A stretch of DNA of 64,000 nt from NCBI RefSeq assembly GCF_002813245.1, contig NZ_PHUF01000003.1:248001-312000 (forward strand), written 5' to 3'. Shown in pieces: positions 44,317 through 54,246 of this stretch. Every line of letters begins with the position of its first letter. Positions within the stretch are counted from its first letter, which is position 1. The notes under the pieces were generated by a model. That model had not been told where the DNA came from and made no database searches. It saw only the letters and a list, made by a program, of their open reading frames with translations. Position numbers and translations under genes: made by a program. This DNA is from Novosphingobium kunmingense. Its GTDB lineage: Bacteria > Pseudomonadota > Alphaproteobacteria > Sphingomonadales > Sphingomonadaceae.

Positions 44317-45377
44317 TCCCCCAGCGCCGCAAGACGCTTGGCCTGGTCCTCGGCGGTGAGCGCGTCGACCAGTTCGCCAAGCCCCGGACCTTCGAGCACC
44401 TCGGGCAGGCGGTGCAGGGTCAGGTTGATGCGGTGGTCGGTGACGCGTCCCTGCGGAAAGTTGTAGGTGCGGATCCGTTCGCTGCGATCGCCCGATCCGA
44501 CCATGGCCTTGCGCGCGGCGGCTTCCTCACCCTGCACGGCCTCGCGCTGGGCTTCGAACAGGCGGGCGCGCAGCACCTGCATCGCCTTTTCCTTGTTCTT
44601 GTGTTGGCTGCGGCCGTCCTGGCAGGTGACCACGGTGCCGGTCGGCAGGTGGGTGATGCGCACCGCCGAATCGGTGGTGTTGACGTGCTGCCCGCCCGCG
44701 CCGCTGGCCCGGTAGACGTCGATCTTGAGGTCCTTGTCCTCGATCTGGACGTCGACTTCGTCGGGTTCGGGCAGCACCGCGACGGTCGCGGCGCTGGTGT
44801 GGATGCGACCGCCACTTTCGGTCACGGGCACGCGCTGGACGCGGTGGACGCCGCTTTCGAACTTCAGCTTGGCGAAGACGCCGTTGCCGTTGATCTCGGC
44901 CACCACTTCCTTGAAGCCCCCGACATCGCTGGCGTTGGCGCTGACCAGTTCGAAGCGCCAGCCCTGTTCGGCGGCAAAGCGTTCGTACATGCGCAGCAGA
45001 TCGCCGGCAAACAGCGCCGCCTCGTCGCCGCCGGTGCCGGCGCGCACTTCGAGCATGGCCGAACGGCTGTCGGCGGCATCGCGCGGCAGCATGGCGATCT
45101 GCAGGGCGTGTTCGGCCTCGGGCAATTCGGCCTCGATCCGGGCGATTTCCTCTGCCGCCAGTTCGCGCATCTCGGGATCGTCGAGTTGGGCCAGACTGGC
45201 GAGTTCGGCGCGCATGGCCCGCACGTCGGCCGCGGCCCTGGCAACGGGTTCAAGCTCGGCGAAGTCGCGGCTGGCGGCGACGAAGTCCTTGCCTTCGAGC
45301 GTACCCGAAGCCAGCCGCGCCTCGATCTCGGCGAAGCGGGCGGCAATCTGGGCAAGACGGGTTTCGGAGATAGTCAC
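44313..45377 (-). CDS. prfA: Peptide chain release factor 1
   Basis: This 354-residue release factor reads UAA and UAG stop codons and triggers peptide release. The catalytic loop [15 protein letters not shown] lies near residue 229. The anticodon-like PxT stretch reads [15 protein letters not shown]. It overlaps hisS upstream and prmC downstream by four bases each, forming a coupled translation-factor operon. Confidence 0.98.
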   Translation of the reverse strand: MTISETRLAQIAARFAEIEARLASGTLEGKDFVAASRDFAELEPVARAAADVRAMRAELASLAQLDDPEMRELAAEEIARIEAELPEAEHALQIAMLPRDAADSRSAMLEVRAGTGGDEAALFAGDLLRMYERFAAEQGWRFELVSANASDVGGFKEVVAEINGNGVFAKLKFESGVHRVQRVPVTESGGRIHTSAATVAVLPEPDEVDVQIEDKDLKIDVYRASGAGGQHVNTTDSAVRITHLPTGTVVTCQDGRSQHKNKEKAMQVLRARLFEAQREAVQGEEAAARKAMVGSGDRSERIRTYNFPQGRVTDHRINLTLHRLPEVLEGPGLGELVDALTAEDQAKRLAALGE

Positions 45378-46585
45378 GACAGGATGCGGTCGATCTCGGC
45401 CTGTCGCTCGCCGCGCACGCGAACGCTTTCAGCACCATCGCGGATGGCATAGGCCACAAGCGCATCGGCCCCCATCTTCGACGCCTTGTCGAAGCGTTTG
45501 CGCGGTGACCCGGCAGCGACAAGATCGGCGCTTAGGCCGGCACTGCGCAGCTTGGTGATGGCGCCAATCGCCTTGTCGAGCAGCGCGTCGTCTTCGACGA
45601 CGACGATAACCTGCGCGTTCGGTTCTGCCGTGTTGCCCAACAGCATCGCCAGCCGCTCGATCCCCGCCGCCCAGCCGACGGCCGGCGTGAACGGCCCGCC
45701 AAGGCTTTCCATCAGCCCGTCATAGCGCCCGCCGCCCAGCACCGTGCCTTGTGCACCCAGCCGGTCGGTGACGAATTCGAACGCGGTGTGGCGGTAGTAG
45801 TCGAGCCCGCGGACCAGCGCGGGCGCGCGGGTCCAGGCGACGCCGGCGGCGTCGAGCCCGCTGGTGACCTGGCCAAAGAATTCCTGCGCCTCGCCGCTCA
45901 GGAAGTCGTCGATCTTGGGCGCATCGGCGACGAAGGCCTTGTCGCGCGGGTCCTTCGAATCGAGGATGCGCAGCGGATTGCGTTCCAGCCGGTCCTGCGA
46001 ATCCTCGCTGAGTTCGGCCTTCACGGCGCGGAAATAGTCGATCAGCGCCAGCCGCCACGCTTCGCGGCTCGCCCCGTCGCCCAGCGTGTTAAGCTGGAGC
46101 GACACGCCGTCGGCGATGCCCAGTTCCTTAAGAAGCTGGTCGGCGAGCGTCAGCAGTTCGACGTCGGCCTGCGGCTCGGCCGCGCCGATGATCTCGGCGT
46201 CGATCTGGTGGAACTGGCGGTAGCGGCCCTTTTGCGGGCGTTCGTACCGGAACAGCGGGCCGTGGGTCGCGACCTTCAGCGGGGCGTGCTGCTGCCAGCC
46301 GTTGGTGATGTAGGCGCGGGCGATCCCGGCGGTGAACTCGGGCCGCAGGGTCAGCGATTCGCCGCCGCGATCCTCGAACGAATACATTTCCTTCGACACG
46401 ACATCGGTCGTCTCGCCGATCGAGCGGCTGAACACCTCGGTCTTTTCGAACACCGGCATTTCCACCCGGCGGAAGCGGTAGAGCTTGCGCACGCGTTCGA
46501 ACGTCTCGACGACATGGGCGAAGGCTTCCGCCTCTGCGCCGAAAATGTCCTGCGTTCCGCGAATGGCCTGTGGGGTCGTGCTCAT
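45374..46585 (-). CDS. hisS: Histidine-tRNA ligase
   Basis: This 403-residue class II synthetase charges tRNA-His. Motif 2 appears in [20 protein letters not shown], the histidine-binding stretches are [15 protein letters not shown] and [14 protein letters not shown], and the C-terminal anticodon-binding domain is complete. The open frame extends 54 codons upstream, but the ATG at 46585 ([15 protein letters not shown]) gives the family N-terminus. Its last four bases overlap prfA. It is divergent from the M61 peptidase gene with 88 bases between. Confidence 0.97.
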   Translation of the reverse strand: MSTTPQAIRGTQDIFGAEAEAFAHVVETFERVRKLYRFRRVEMPVFEKTEVFSRSIGETTDVVSKEMYSFEDRGGESLTLRPEFTAGIARAYITNGWQQHAPLKVATHGPLFRYERPQKGRYRQFHQIDAEIIGAAEPQADVELLTLADQLLKELGIADGVSLQLNTLGDGASREAWRLALIDYFRAVKAELSEDSQDRLERNPLRILDSKDPRDKAFVADAPKIDDFLSGEAQEFFGQVTSGLDAAGVAWTRAPALVRGLDYYRHTAFEFVTDRLGAQGTVLGGGRYDGLMESLGGPFTPAVGWAAGIERLAMLLGNTAEPNAQVIVVVEDDALLDKAIGAITKLRSAGLSADLVAAGSPRKRFDKASKMGADALVAYAIRDGAESVRVRGERQAEIDRILS

Positions 46586-46673
46586 GGCGCTGGCCCCTAC
46601 ATGGTTTGTCCTTCGTCGAAAAGGTGCGGCCTCGGGCGTTGCGCGCGCGCGCAAGGTTCGGCATGACCGGCGC

Positions 46674-48620
46674 ATGAAAACGAAAAGTCTGGTCGCGCTG
46701 CTGCTGACGTCCGCCACCCTGATCTCCTCCCCCGCCCGGGCTGCCAATTCGGCTCCGTTAGCCGTGCCGATCGCCCAGACCGTGCCCGATGCGAAAGACG
46801 TGCCCTATCCCGGCACGATCAAGCTCGACATCGACGCCAGCGACACGGTGCGCGGCGTCTACCGCGTCACCGAAACGATCCCGGTCGCGGCGGGCACCCG
46901 GACGCTGACCCTGCTCTATCCGCAGTGGCTGCCCGGCAACCACGGCCCGCGCGGGCCATTGGCCGAACTGGTCGACCTTTCGTTCACCGCGGGCGGGCAG
47001 AAGCTCGAATGGAAGCGCGACCCGGTCGAGGTCTATGCCTTTCACGTGACCCTGCCCGAAGGGGCCAGCGAAGTGGTGGCCAAGTTCATCCACACCTCGC
47101 CGCTCCAGTCGAGCGAGGGGCGCATCACGATGACGCCCGACATGCTCAACCTGCAGTGGGAGAAGATGAGCCTCTACCCGGCGGGGCACTACGTGCGCCA
47201 GATCACTATCCAGCCCTTCGTCACCCTGCCGGCCGGCTTCACCGCCGCAACCGCGCTCGATGGCCTGGCCCAACAGGGCAACCGCTGGGCCTGGGCGCCG
47301 ACCAATTACGAGGTGCTGATCGATTCGCCGATCTTTGCCGGGCGCTATTTCCGCAAGTGGGATCTCGGGCAAAAGGTCACCCTGAACGTCATCGCCGACA
47401 AGGCCGAACAGCTCGAAGCCAAGCCCGAGCAGATCGACCTCCACCGCAATCTCGTCACCGAGGCGCGGCTCGCCTTCGGCGCCAACCATTTCGATCATTA
47501 CGAATTCCTGCTCGCGCTGTCTGACAAGATCGGCAGCATCGGCCTTGAGCATCATCGCTCGAGCGAGAACCAGCTCGAGCCCGGCGCTTTCACAGAATGG
47601 GACAAATACGAGTTCGACCGCAACCTGCTACCCCACGAATACGGCCATTCGTGGTCGGGCAAGTACCGCCGCCCGGCGCGGCTGTGGACGCCCGACTATC
47701 GCCAGCCGATGCAGGGCGATCTGCTCTGGACCTATGAAGGCCAGGACCAGTTCTGGGGCACGGTACTCGCCGCACGATCGGGGCTGCAGGGCAAGCCGGT
47801 GGTGCTGGGCATGCTCGCCGCCTGGGCCGGCAACTTTGCCGAACAGGCCGGCCGCCGCTGGCGCTCGGTCGAGGATACCGGGAGCGACCCGGTCTTCGCT
47901 GCGCGCAAACCCAAGCCGTTTGCCAGCCTCGCCCGCAGCGAGGACTATTATACCGAAGGCGCGCTGGTCTGGCTCGAGGCCGACCAGATCATCCGCGCCG
48001 GCACGGGCGGGCGCAAGTCGATCGACGATTTCGCCAAACTGTTCTTCGGCATGAACGATGGCGACTGGGGCCAGCTTCCGTTCGAGGTCGACGAAATCGT
48101 CACCAAGCTGAACCAGGTCCACCCTTACGACTGGAAGCGCTTCTTCGAGACGAGGATCGGTACGCCCGGTCAGCCCGTCCCGCTCGGCGGGATCGAAAAG
48201 GGAGGCTACAAGCTGGTCTGGAAGGACGAGCCCAACCCCTACGACAAGGGGCGTTACGCCGACGCAAAGGTAAACAGCCTAACCTATTCGCTGGGCGTGA
48301 CGATCGACAAGGACGCCAAGGTGACCGCGACCCAGTGGGACAGCCCGGCCTTCAACGCTGGCGTCGTCTCTGGATCGAAGATCGTCGCGGTGAACGGCGT
48401 GACCTATGATGCCGACGCGCTCAAGAAGGCGGTCACGGCGGCGAAGAGCGGCGGGCCGCTCGAACTGCTGTTCCAGCGCGGCGACCGCTTCCAGACGGTC
48501 AGGATCGACTACAAGGGCGGCCTGCGCTACCCCTGGCTCGAACGCGCCGCACCGGGCAAGGCGCCGACCGGGCTCGACCTGTTGCTTGCGCCCAAGCGGC
48601 CCGTTAAAGCGAAGAAATGA
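46674..48620 (+). CDS. Exported M61 family metallopeptidase with PDZ domain
   Basis: This 648-residue protein has a signal peptide (residues 1-24, ending PARAA), an N-terminal beta domain, and a zinc peptidase core with HEYGH near residues 320-324 and a downstream Glu in [13 protein letters not shown]-terminal PDZ domain follows (about 530-625, with [20 protein letters not shown]). Family M61 (glycyl aminopeptidase type) trims peptides with N-terminal Gly or Ala. The upstream in-frame extension lacks the signal sequence. Its stop overlaps the next start by four bases. Confidence 0.9.
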   Translation: MKTKSLVALLLTSATLISSPARAANSAPLAVPIAQTVPDAKDVPYPGTIKLDIDASDTVRGVYRVTETIPVAAGTRTLTLLYPQWLPGNHGPRGPLAELVDLSFTAGGQKLEWKRDPVEVYAFHVTLPEGASEVVAKFIHTSPLQSSEGRITMTPDMLNLQWEKMSLYPAGHYVRQITIQPFVTLPAGFTAATALDGLAQQGNRWAWAPTNYEVLIDSPIFAGRYFRKWDLGQKVTLNVIADKAEQLEAKPEQIDLHRNLVTEARLAFGANHFDHYEFLLALSDKIGSIGLEHHRSSENQLEPGAFTEWDKYEFDRNLLPHEYGHSWSGKYRRPARLWTPDYRQPMQGDLLWTYEGQDQFWGTVLAARSGLQGKPVVLGMLAAWAGNFAEQAGRRWRSVEDTGSDPVFAARKPKPFASLARSEDYYTEGALVWLEADQIIRAGTGGRKSIDDFAKLFFGMNDGDWGQLPFEVDEIVTKLNQVHPYDWKRFFETRIGTPGQPVPLGGIEKGGYKLVWKDEPNPYDKGRYADAKVNSLTYSLGVTIDKDAKVTATQWDSPAFNAGVVSGSKIVAVNGVTYDADALKKAVTAAKSGGPLELLFQRGDRFQTVRIDYKGGLRYPWLERAAPGKAPTGLDLLLAPKRPVKAKK

Positions 48621-49315
48621 GCGCACGGGGCAAGGTCAGCAAGACGGCGAACACCGCTGCGCCGACCATCGGCAACCGCCTTGCCCCGCCGCGTTTCCTC
48701 GTCTTCCTGGCCCTTGCCCCGGCGCTGTACCTGACGCTCCAGGCCACCGGCTGGGCGAGCGACTGGCGCGATGCGCTGGCGGTGGCCTTCGACGGGGCGG
48801 CGCTCGTGTTCCTCGGCTCGCTGTGGCCGGTGCTGCGCGATGCCGAACCCGATTCGATCCGCCGCCACGCCGCCGACAACGACGCCAATCGTCCGCTGGT
48901 GCTGCTCATCACGGCGCTGGTGACCCTGGCGGTCATGGCGGCGATCACGGGTGAACTGAAGGCGGCCAAGGGCGGCGACCTGCTGGCCATGGCCAAGCTC
49001 GTTGGCACGCTGGCGCTGATCTGGGCCTTTGCCAACCTCGTCTACGCGGTACACTACGCGCATGTCTTCTATTCGCGGGATGCGGCGTCGGGCGGCGATG
49101 TCGGGGGGCTGGATTTTCCCGGCAGCAAGGCGCCAGGCTACTGGGACTTTGCCTATTTCGCGATGACCCTGGGGATGACGTTCCAGACATCGGACGTCAC
49201 CGTGACCAGCAGCCGTCTGCGCCGCGTGGTGCTGTTCCACACCGTGGTGGCCTTCGTCTTCAACATCGGCGTCATCGCCTTCACCATCAACGCGCTGGGC
49301 GGCGGTTCGTCCTAA
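48617..49315 (+). CDS. DUF1345 membrane protein
   Basis: This 232-residue inner-membrane protein has about five hydrophobic segments. The DUF1345 signature lies near the end: FAYFAMTLGMTFQTSDVTV and then RRVVLFHTVVAFVFNIGVI. The unusual DFAYFAMTLGMTFQTSD stretch resembles a channel filter region, but no transport function is proven for the family. It is translationally coupled to the M61 peptidase gene. The function is unknown. Confidence 0.88.
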   Translation: MSARGKVSKTANTAAPTIGNRLAPPRFLVFLALAPALYLTLQATGWASDWRDALAVAFDGAALVFLGSLWPVLRDAEPDSIRRHAADNDANRPLVLLITALVTLAVMAAITGELKAAKGGDLLAMAKLVGTLALIWAFANLVYAVHYAHVFYSRDAASGGDVGGLDFPGSKAPGYWDFAYFAMTLGMTFQTSDVTVTSSRLRRVVLFHTVVAFVFNIGVIAFTINALGGGSS

Positions 49316-49368
49316 GACCAAATGCCGTGTTGCGGCGCAGCACGGCTGAGTCTATGGGCGGCGCCACT

Positions 49369-49908
49369 ATGCGCATCGACATGATCCCCGTGGGCGACAA
49401 CCCGCCCGAAAGCCTCAACGTCATCATCGAAGTTCCTGTCGGCGGTGAGCCGGTCAAGTACGAATTCGACAAGGCGTCGGGAGCGCTGTTCGTCGACCGC
49501 ATCCTGCACACGCCGATGCGCTACCCGGCCAATTACGGCTTCGTGCCGCACACCCTGTCGGACGACGGCGATCCGCTCGACGCGCTGGTCATCGCCCGCT
49601 CGCCCTTCGTTCCCGGCTGCGTGGTGCGTGCCCGCCCGATCGGCGTGCTCAACCTCGAGGACGAACACGGCGGCGACGAGAAACTGATCTGCGTGCCGGT
49701 CGATTCGACCTTCCCCTATTACTCGGACGTCGGCGAACGCGCCGACCTGCCCTCGATCGTGCTGCAGCAGATCGAGCACTTCTTCACCCACTACAAGGAT
49801 CTCGAAGCCGAGAAATGGGTTCGGATCGGCAAGTGGGGCAATGCCGAGGATGCCAAACGGATCGTGCTGGAATGCATCGATCGCTACGAGGCGACTAAGA
49901 CGAAGTAG
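49369..49908 (+). CDS. ppa: Inorganic pyrophosphatase
   Basis: This 179-residue soluble family I pyrophosphatase splits pyrophosphate to phosphate and drives biosynthetic reactions. Metal-site residues lie in DDGDPLDALVIA. Substrate contacts are seen in PVKYEFDKASGALFVDR and HTPMRYPANYGFVP. Several in-frame starts exist; the ATG at 49369 (MRIDMIPVG) is chosen because it matches the family N-terminus. The upstream ATG at 49354 would add five residues. It converges on pmbA with a 12-base gap. Confidence 0.96.
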   Translation: MRIDMIPVGDNPPESLNVIIEVPVGGEPVKYEFDKASGALFVDRILHTPMRYPANYGFVPHTLSDDGDPLDALVIARSPFVPGCVVRARPIGVLNLEDEHGGDEKLICVPVDSTFPYYSDVGERADLPSIVLQQIEHFFTHYKDLEAEKWVRIGKWGNAEDAKRIVLECIDRYEATKTK

Positions 49909-49920
49909 GCCGGCCGGGGG

Positions 49921-51267
49921 TCACTCCCCGGCGACGGTCATTCCGTCGATCCGCAGCGTCGGCACGTTGACGCTGCGATGCCATTCCAGATCGTTGGCCG
50001 GGCTAAGCTGGCGGAACATGTCGATGAGGTTGCCGGCGATGGTGAATTCGGCCACCGGGCCGGCCACTTCGCCGCCGACGATGCGGTAGCCCGAGGCGCC
50101 GCGGCTGTAGTCCCCGGTCACGCCGTTCACGCCGCTGCCGATCAGTTCGGTCACGAGTACTCCGTCGGCGATGTCGGCGATGAGCTCTGCAACCGACACC
50201 GTGCCGGGCTCGAGGTGGACGTTGCTGGGCGAGACGCCGGGCGCGCCGCCGTGGCCGCGAACCGCGTGTCCGGTCGGTTCGGCGCCCAGCTGGCGGGCCG
50301 CGGCGCTGTCCATCAGCCAGCCGGTGATCCGTCCATCCTCGACCAGGTTGCGCCGTGCGGTCGGAAGGCCCTCGCCATCGAAAGCGCGCGAACTGAGGCC
50401 GCGCGGCAGCAGCGGGTCGTCGACGATACCGATGCCCGGCGAAAAGACCTGCTGGCCGTCTCGGTCGAGCAGGAAGCTTGCCCGCCGTGTAATCGCGCTG
50501 CCGGACATGGCGCCAATCAGATGACCGACCAGCGATCCGCCGACGCGCGGATCGAAGACGACGGGCATCGGTCCGCTCTTGACCCGGCCCGGGCCCAGGC
50601 GGCGCACCGCGCGTTCGCCCGCCTGAGTGCCGATCATTTCGGGGCTGGGCAGGTCGGCGGCGTGATGCGCGCTGCGCCAGTCGTAGTCGCGCTGCATCGA
50701 GGCGCCCTCGCCGGCCACCACGGTCGCGCTGATCGCGCGGCCGGTGCCGCCACTCGCGCCGACGAAGCCATGGCTGGTGGCGAGCGCGAAGCTGCGCGTC
50801 GAAGCGCTGGCCGATCCGCCTTCGCTATTGGTCACGCCGGGAATCGCGCGAGCAGCGTCTTCCGCGGCAAGCGCCAGTTCGCGCAAGCGATGCGGGCTCG
50901 GCTCGGTCGGGTCGGCCAGGTCGAGATCGGGGAAGGGGCCGCGGAACAGGCGCTCTTCCGGGGCAAGGCCGGCATAGGGATCTTCGGGGGCGGCGCGGGC
51001 CATGGCCACCGCCCGGCTGGCCAGTTCCTCCAGCGCTGCGTCGCTGAGGTCCGACGATCCAATCGAGGCCGAGCGCCGGCCGACGAAGACCCGCAGGTCT
51101 AGGTGTTCGCTTTCCGAGCGCTCGACGTCCTCCAGCGCGCCGAGACGGACCTGGACGCTTTCCGAGGCGCTGCCCGAATAGACGGCATCGGCGGCATCGG
51201 CCCCGGCGCGGCGGGCGCGTTCGATCAGCGCGGCGACGCGGTCCTTTGCTTGGGTCTGGTCGAGCAT
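49921..51267 (-). CDS. pmbA: TldE/PmbA family metalloprotease subunit
   Basis: This 448-residue protein is of the TldD/TldE family. TldE (PmbA) is the partner that works with the zinc-bearing TldD in maturing small modified peptides and in removing unfolded peptides. It lacks the HExxxH motif, as expected for TldE. Characteristic regions are GPMPVVFDPRVGGSLVGHLI and LIGSGVNGVTGDYSRGASGY. No tldD lies in the window. It is a single gene or the first of a unit with the small membrane protein gene behind it (108-base gap). Confidence 0.93.
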   Translation of the reverse strand: MLDQTQAKDRVAALIERARRAGADAADAVYSGSASESVQVRLGALEDVERSESEHLDLRVFVGRRSASIGSSDLSDAALEELASRAVAMARAAPEDPYAGLAPEERLFRGPFPDLDLADPTEPSPHRLRELALAAEDAARAIPGVTNSEGGSASASTRSFALATSHGFVGASGGTGRAISATVVAGEGASMQRDYDWRSAHHAADLPSPEMIGTQAGERAVRRLGPGRVKSGPMPVVFDPRVGGSLVGHLIGAMSGSAITRRASFLLDRDGQQVFSPGIGIVDDPLLPRGLSSRAFDGEGLPTARRNLVEDGRITGWLMDSAAARQLGAEPTGHAVRGHGGAPGVSPSNVHLEPGTVSVAELIADIADGVLVTELIGSGVNGVTGDYSRGASGYRIVGGEVAGPVAEFTIAGNLIDMFRQLSPANDLEWHRSVNVPTLRIDGMTVAGE

Positions 51268-51375
51268 GGCGGGAAGGCAACTCCGTGAACGGGAGCGGCC
51301 GATCTAGGCACTGGACGGCAAAACGGCAATGAACCGCGCGGAACTATTCCGTCGGGACGGACCGGGGCGGGTTGG

Positions 51376-51762
51376 TCAGTGCTGGCCGAACACGAGGGCC
51401 AGCAGCTTGAACAGGCCGGTGACGGCAAAGGGCAAGCCCAATGCCAAGGTCCACAACCAGAACCGGTCGCGGCGGAAGTACCTTGCGAAGGCGGGATCAT
51501 GCAGCTGCGCTTCGTCGAGACGGGCCCAGCGGCGCTCGAAGTGGCGGCAGGCCGGGATGATCGCAACAACCAGGATCACAAGAGCGAAATAGGGCAGCAG
51601 CGAACTGGTCCCGCGATTGAGCGCGCTGACGGTCATGAAGATCTGCAAGCCGGTGTAGGTCAGCAGGGCATAGGCAATGTTGTCGCTCATGCTCTTGCGC
51701 CAATCGACGCTCTTTTCGGTCCGCTTGAGATGCGGCACAACGTCCTGCCAGGCCTTTGCCAC
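51376..51762 (-). CDS. Small membrane protein of unknown function
   Basis: This 128-residue protein has about three hydrophobic segments (residues 28-46, 54-70 and 103-123) linked by a charged loop (CRHFERRWARLDEAQLHD). The open frame is longer but runs into the divergent lptB gene. A GTG at 51762 with AAAGGGG eight bases upstream is taken as the start (VAKAWQDVVPHLKRTEKSVD). I do not recognise the family. It lies directly upstream of pmbA on the same strand. Confidence 0.65.
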   Translation of the reverse strand: MAKAWQDVVPHLKRTEKSVDWRKSMSDNIAYALLTYTGLQIFMTVSALNRGTSSLLPYFALVILVVAIIPACRHFERRWARLDEAQLHDPAFARYFRRDRFWLWTLALGLPFAVTGLFKLLALVFGQH

Positions 51763-51855
51763 CTGTCGTCCCCTTTGAAATCCTGTCCCGTCGGCAAATA
51801 GAACACCGAATCGGCGGGCAATCAAGCTTTCTTGAACCACTGTCCCGCACAAGGG

Positions 51856-51876
51856 TGTGCATGGTCCCCATGCAAC
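51856..51876. repeat. TGCATGG/CCATGCA inverted repeat upstream of lptB
   Basis: A seven-base inverted repeat (51858-51864 with 51868-51874) with three bases between lies in the 190-base gap between the divergent small membrane protein gene and lptB. It could be a regulator site; nothing links it to a protein. Confidence 0.3.
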
Positions 51877-51952
51877 AACCCTGCCAGTTTGAAACGTTTG
51901 TAGGCATTGCCGACTTGCGACGGCCTTCGCAGGCCCGTAGATCGGACGCGCC

Positions 51953-52729
51953 ATGACCGAGACCGCGACCCTTTCCGCCCCGCCGACCGCGAACCAGCCG
52001 ACGCCGCAAGGCGGGCTCGAGGTGATCTCGATCGCCAAGAGCTATGACAAGCGCGCGGTCCTGACGGACATCTCGCTGTCGGTCGCCAAGGGTGAGGTGC
52101 TGGGGCTGCTCGGCCCCAACGGCGCGGGCAAGACCACCTGCTTCTACTCGATCATGGGCCTCGTTCGCCCGGATAGCGGCCGCATCCTGATGGACGGCGT
52201 CGATGTGACCAGCCTGCCGATGTACCGCCGCGCCATCCTGGGGCTCGGCTATCTGCCGCAGGAAACGTCGATCTTCCGCGGCATGACGGTCGAGCAGAAC
52301 ATCGGCTGCGTGCTCGAACTGGCCGAACCGGACAAGGCCGTGCGCGAACAGGAACTTGAACGCCTGCTCGAGGAATTCGGGCTGACCCGCCTGCGTTCGA
52401 GCGCGGCGATGGCGCTGTCGGGCGGCGAGCGCAGACGCTGCGAAATCGCCCGCGCGCTGGCGGCCAAGCCGTCGATCATGCTGCTCGACGAACCGTTCGC
52501 CGGGATCGATCCCCTGTCGATCAGCGACATCCGCGACCTGGTCAAGGACCTGAAGACGCGCGGGATCGGCGTGCTGATCACCGATCACAATGTGCGCGAA
52601 ACGCTCGACATCGTCGATCGGGCCTGTGTGATCTTCGGTGGCCAGGTGCTGTTCGCCGGCACGCCCGAGGAACTGGTCGCCGACGAGAACGTCAAGCGGC
52701 TCTACCTCGGCGAAGGCTTCACCCTGTGA
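51953..52729 (+). CDS. lptB: Lipopolysaccharide export ATPase LptB
   Basis: This 258-residue ABC ATPase powers lipopolysaccharide transport with LptFG. Walker A GPNGAGKTT lies near residue 54, the Q-loop in YLPQETSIF, the signature LSGGERRR near 160 and Walker B IMLLDEPFAGIDPLS near 178. An N-terminal extension of about 20 residues precedes the domain. The usual upstream lptC/lptA genes are absent here, since a divergent gene lies upstream. rpoN follows 26 bases later, the conserved proteobacterial order. Confidence 0.95.
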   Translation: MTETATLSAPPTANQPTPQGGLEVISIAKSYDKRAVLTDISLSVAKGEVLGLLGPNGAGKTTCFYSIMGLVRPDSGRILMDGVDVTSLPMYRRAILGLGYLPQETSIFRGMTVEQNIGCVLELAEPDKAVREQELERLLEEFGLTRLRSSAAMALSGGERRRCEIARALAAKPSIMLLDEPFAGIDPLSISDIRDLVKDLKTRGIGVLITDHNVRETLDIVDRACVIFGGQVLFAGTPEELVADENVKRLYLGEGFTL

Positions 52730-52755
52730 TGCGGGCGCCGCACGGGACCTGAGCC

Positions 52756-54246
52756 ATGGCACTGGGGCCGCGCCTCGATCTTCGGCAATCCCAGTCGCTG
52801 GTGATGACGCCACAGCTCCAGCAGGCGATCAAGCTGCTGGCGCTGTCCAACCTCGAGATAGAGACCTTCATCGGCGATGCGCTCGACGCCAATCCCCTGC
52901 TCGAACTGGGGGAGGCGGCGCCGCGCGAAGCCGATCCGGAGGCGGTCGATCCTGACCTGCGCCGAACCAGTCTCGAAAGCAGTCCGATCGACCAGCTGAT
53001 CGGCGAAGGCCGGGCCGAGGATGATCGCCCGCTCGATATCGACACCACCGCGATAGACCGCGATCGCGACACCTTCGACGCCGACTGGGGGGGCAGCCTC
53101 GGCGCTGGCGGTGGCGGCGAGGACGGTCCGTCGATCGACGAACGCGGTGCGGGGCCGCTGTCGCTGTCCGACCATCTTGACCTGCAGATCGGGCCGGCCG
53201 CGCTGGACGGGGCGCAGGCTTTCGTTGCGCGGCACATCGTCGGCCTGCTCGACGAGGCGGGCTATCTCGCAGTTCCGCTGCGCCAGATCGCAGCGGATCT
53301 CGGTGTGGACGAGGCGCTGGCCCGGCGCGGTCTCGACCTGGTCCAGTCGCTCGACCCGACCGGCGTCGGCGCGCGGAACCTGGGCGAATGCCTCGCCCTT
53401 CAGGCGCGCGAAGCGGACCGCTACGATCCCTGCATGGCACGGCTGCTCGACAATCTCGACCTTCTGGGCCGCGGCGAACTGGCGCGTCTCAAGCGGATCT
53501 GCGGTGTCGATGACGAGGATTTCGCCGAAATGATGGGCGAACTGCGCGGCTACGACCCCAAGCCCGGCCGGCGCTTTGCCGCCAGCGGGGGCGAAGCGGT
53601 AACGCCCGACATCCTTGTGGTCCAGGCCGCCGACGGTGCCTGGCAGGTCGAACTCAACCAGGCGACTCTGCCGCGCCTGATCGTCAACCGCACCTACTAT
53701 GTCGAAATGCGCGGCGCCTGCGACGACAAGGCGGCGCGCGGCTGGCTGTCGGACAAGCTGGCCGATGCCAACTGGCTGGTGAAGGCGCTCGATCAGCGGG
53801 CGCGAACGATCCTCAAGGTCGCGAGCGAACTGGTCAGACAGCAGGATGGATTCTTCCGCGAAGGGGTGTCGCAGCTGCGCCCGCTGACCCTGCGCGCGGT
53901 GGCCGAGGCGATCGAGATGCACGAAAGCACGGTCAGCCGGGTGACCAGCAACAAGTACCTGACCTGCCCGCGCGGGACATTCGAACTGAAGTACTTCTTC
54001 ACCTCCGGCGTCGGTTCGACCGAGGGCGAGGGCGGCGCCTCGGCCGAAGCGGTCAAGGCCGCGATCAAGCAGTTGATCGACGCGGAAGACCCCAAGGCAA
54101 TCCTGTCCGACGACACGCTGGTCGATCTCCTGAAGGATCGCGGCTTCGAACTGGCGCGGCGCACCGTCGCCAAGTATCGCGAAGCGATCGGTCTCGGCTC
54201 GTCGGTGCAGCGGCGCCGGCAGAAGGCGCTGGCCGCGGTGCGCTAG
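52756..54246 (+). CDS. rpoN: RNA polymerase sigma-54 factor
   Basis: This 496-residue sigma factor directs transcription from -24/-12 promoters with enhancer-binding ATPases. The Gln/Leu-rich region I (LDLRQSQSLVMTPQLQQAIK) is complete. An acidic region follows, then the core-binding and DNA-binding parts. The RpoN box ARRTVAKYREAIGLGSS lies at the C-terminus, and the HTH reads VAEAIEMHESTVSRVTSNKY. Its stop shares CTAG with the stop of the convergent phytochrome gene. Confidence 0.96.
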   Translation: MALGPRLDLRQSQSLVMTPQLQQAIKLLALSNLEIETFIGDALDANPLLELGEAAPREADPEAVDPDLRRTSLESSPIDQLIGEGRAEDDRPLDIDTTAIDRDRDTFDADWGGSLGAGGGGEDGPSIDERGAGPLSLSDHLDLQIGPAALDGAQAFVARHIVGLLDEAGYLAVPLRQIAADLGVDEALARRGLDLVQSLDPTGVGARNLGECLALQAREADRYDPCMARLLDNLDLLGRGELARLKRICGVDDEDFAEMMGELRGYDPKPGRRFAASGGEAVTPDILVVQAADGAWQVELNQATLPRLIVNRTYYVEMRGACDDKAARGWLSDKLADANWLVKALDQRARTILKVASELVRQQDGFFREGVSQLRPLTLRAVAEAIEMHESTVSRVTSNKYLTCPRGTFELKYFFTSGVGSTEGEGGASAEAVKAAIKQLIDAEDPKAILSDDTLVDLLKDRGFELARRTVAKYREAIGLGSSVQRRRQKALAAVR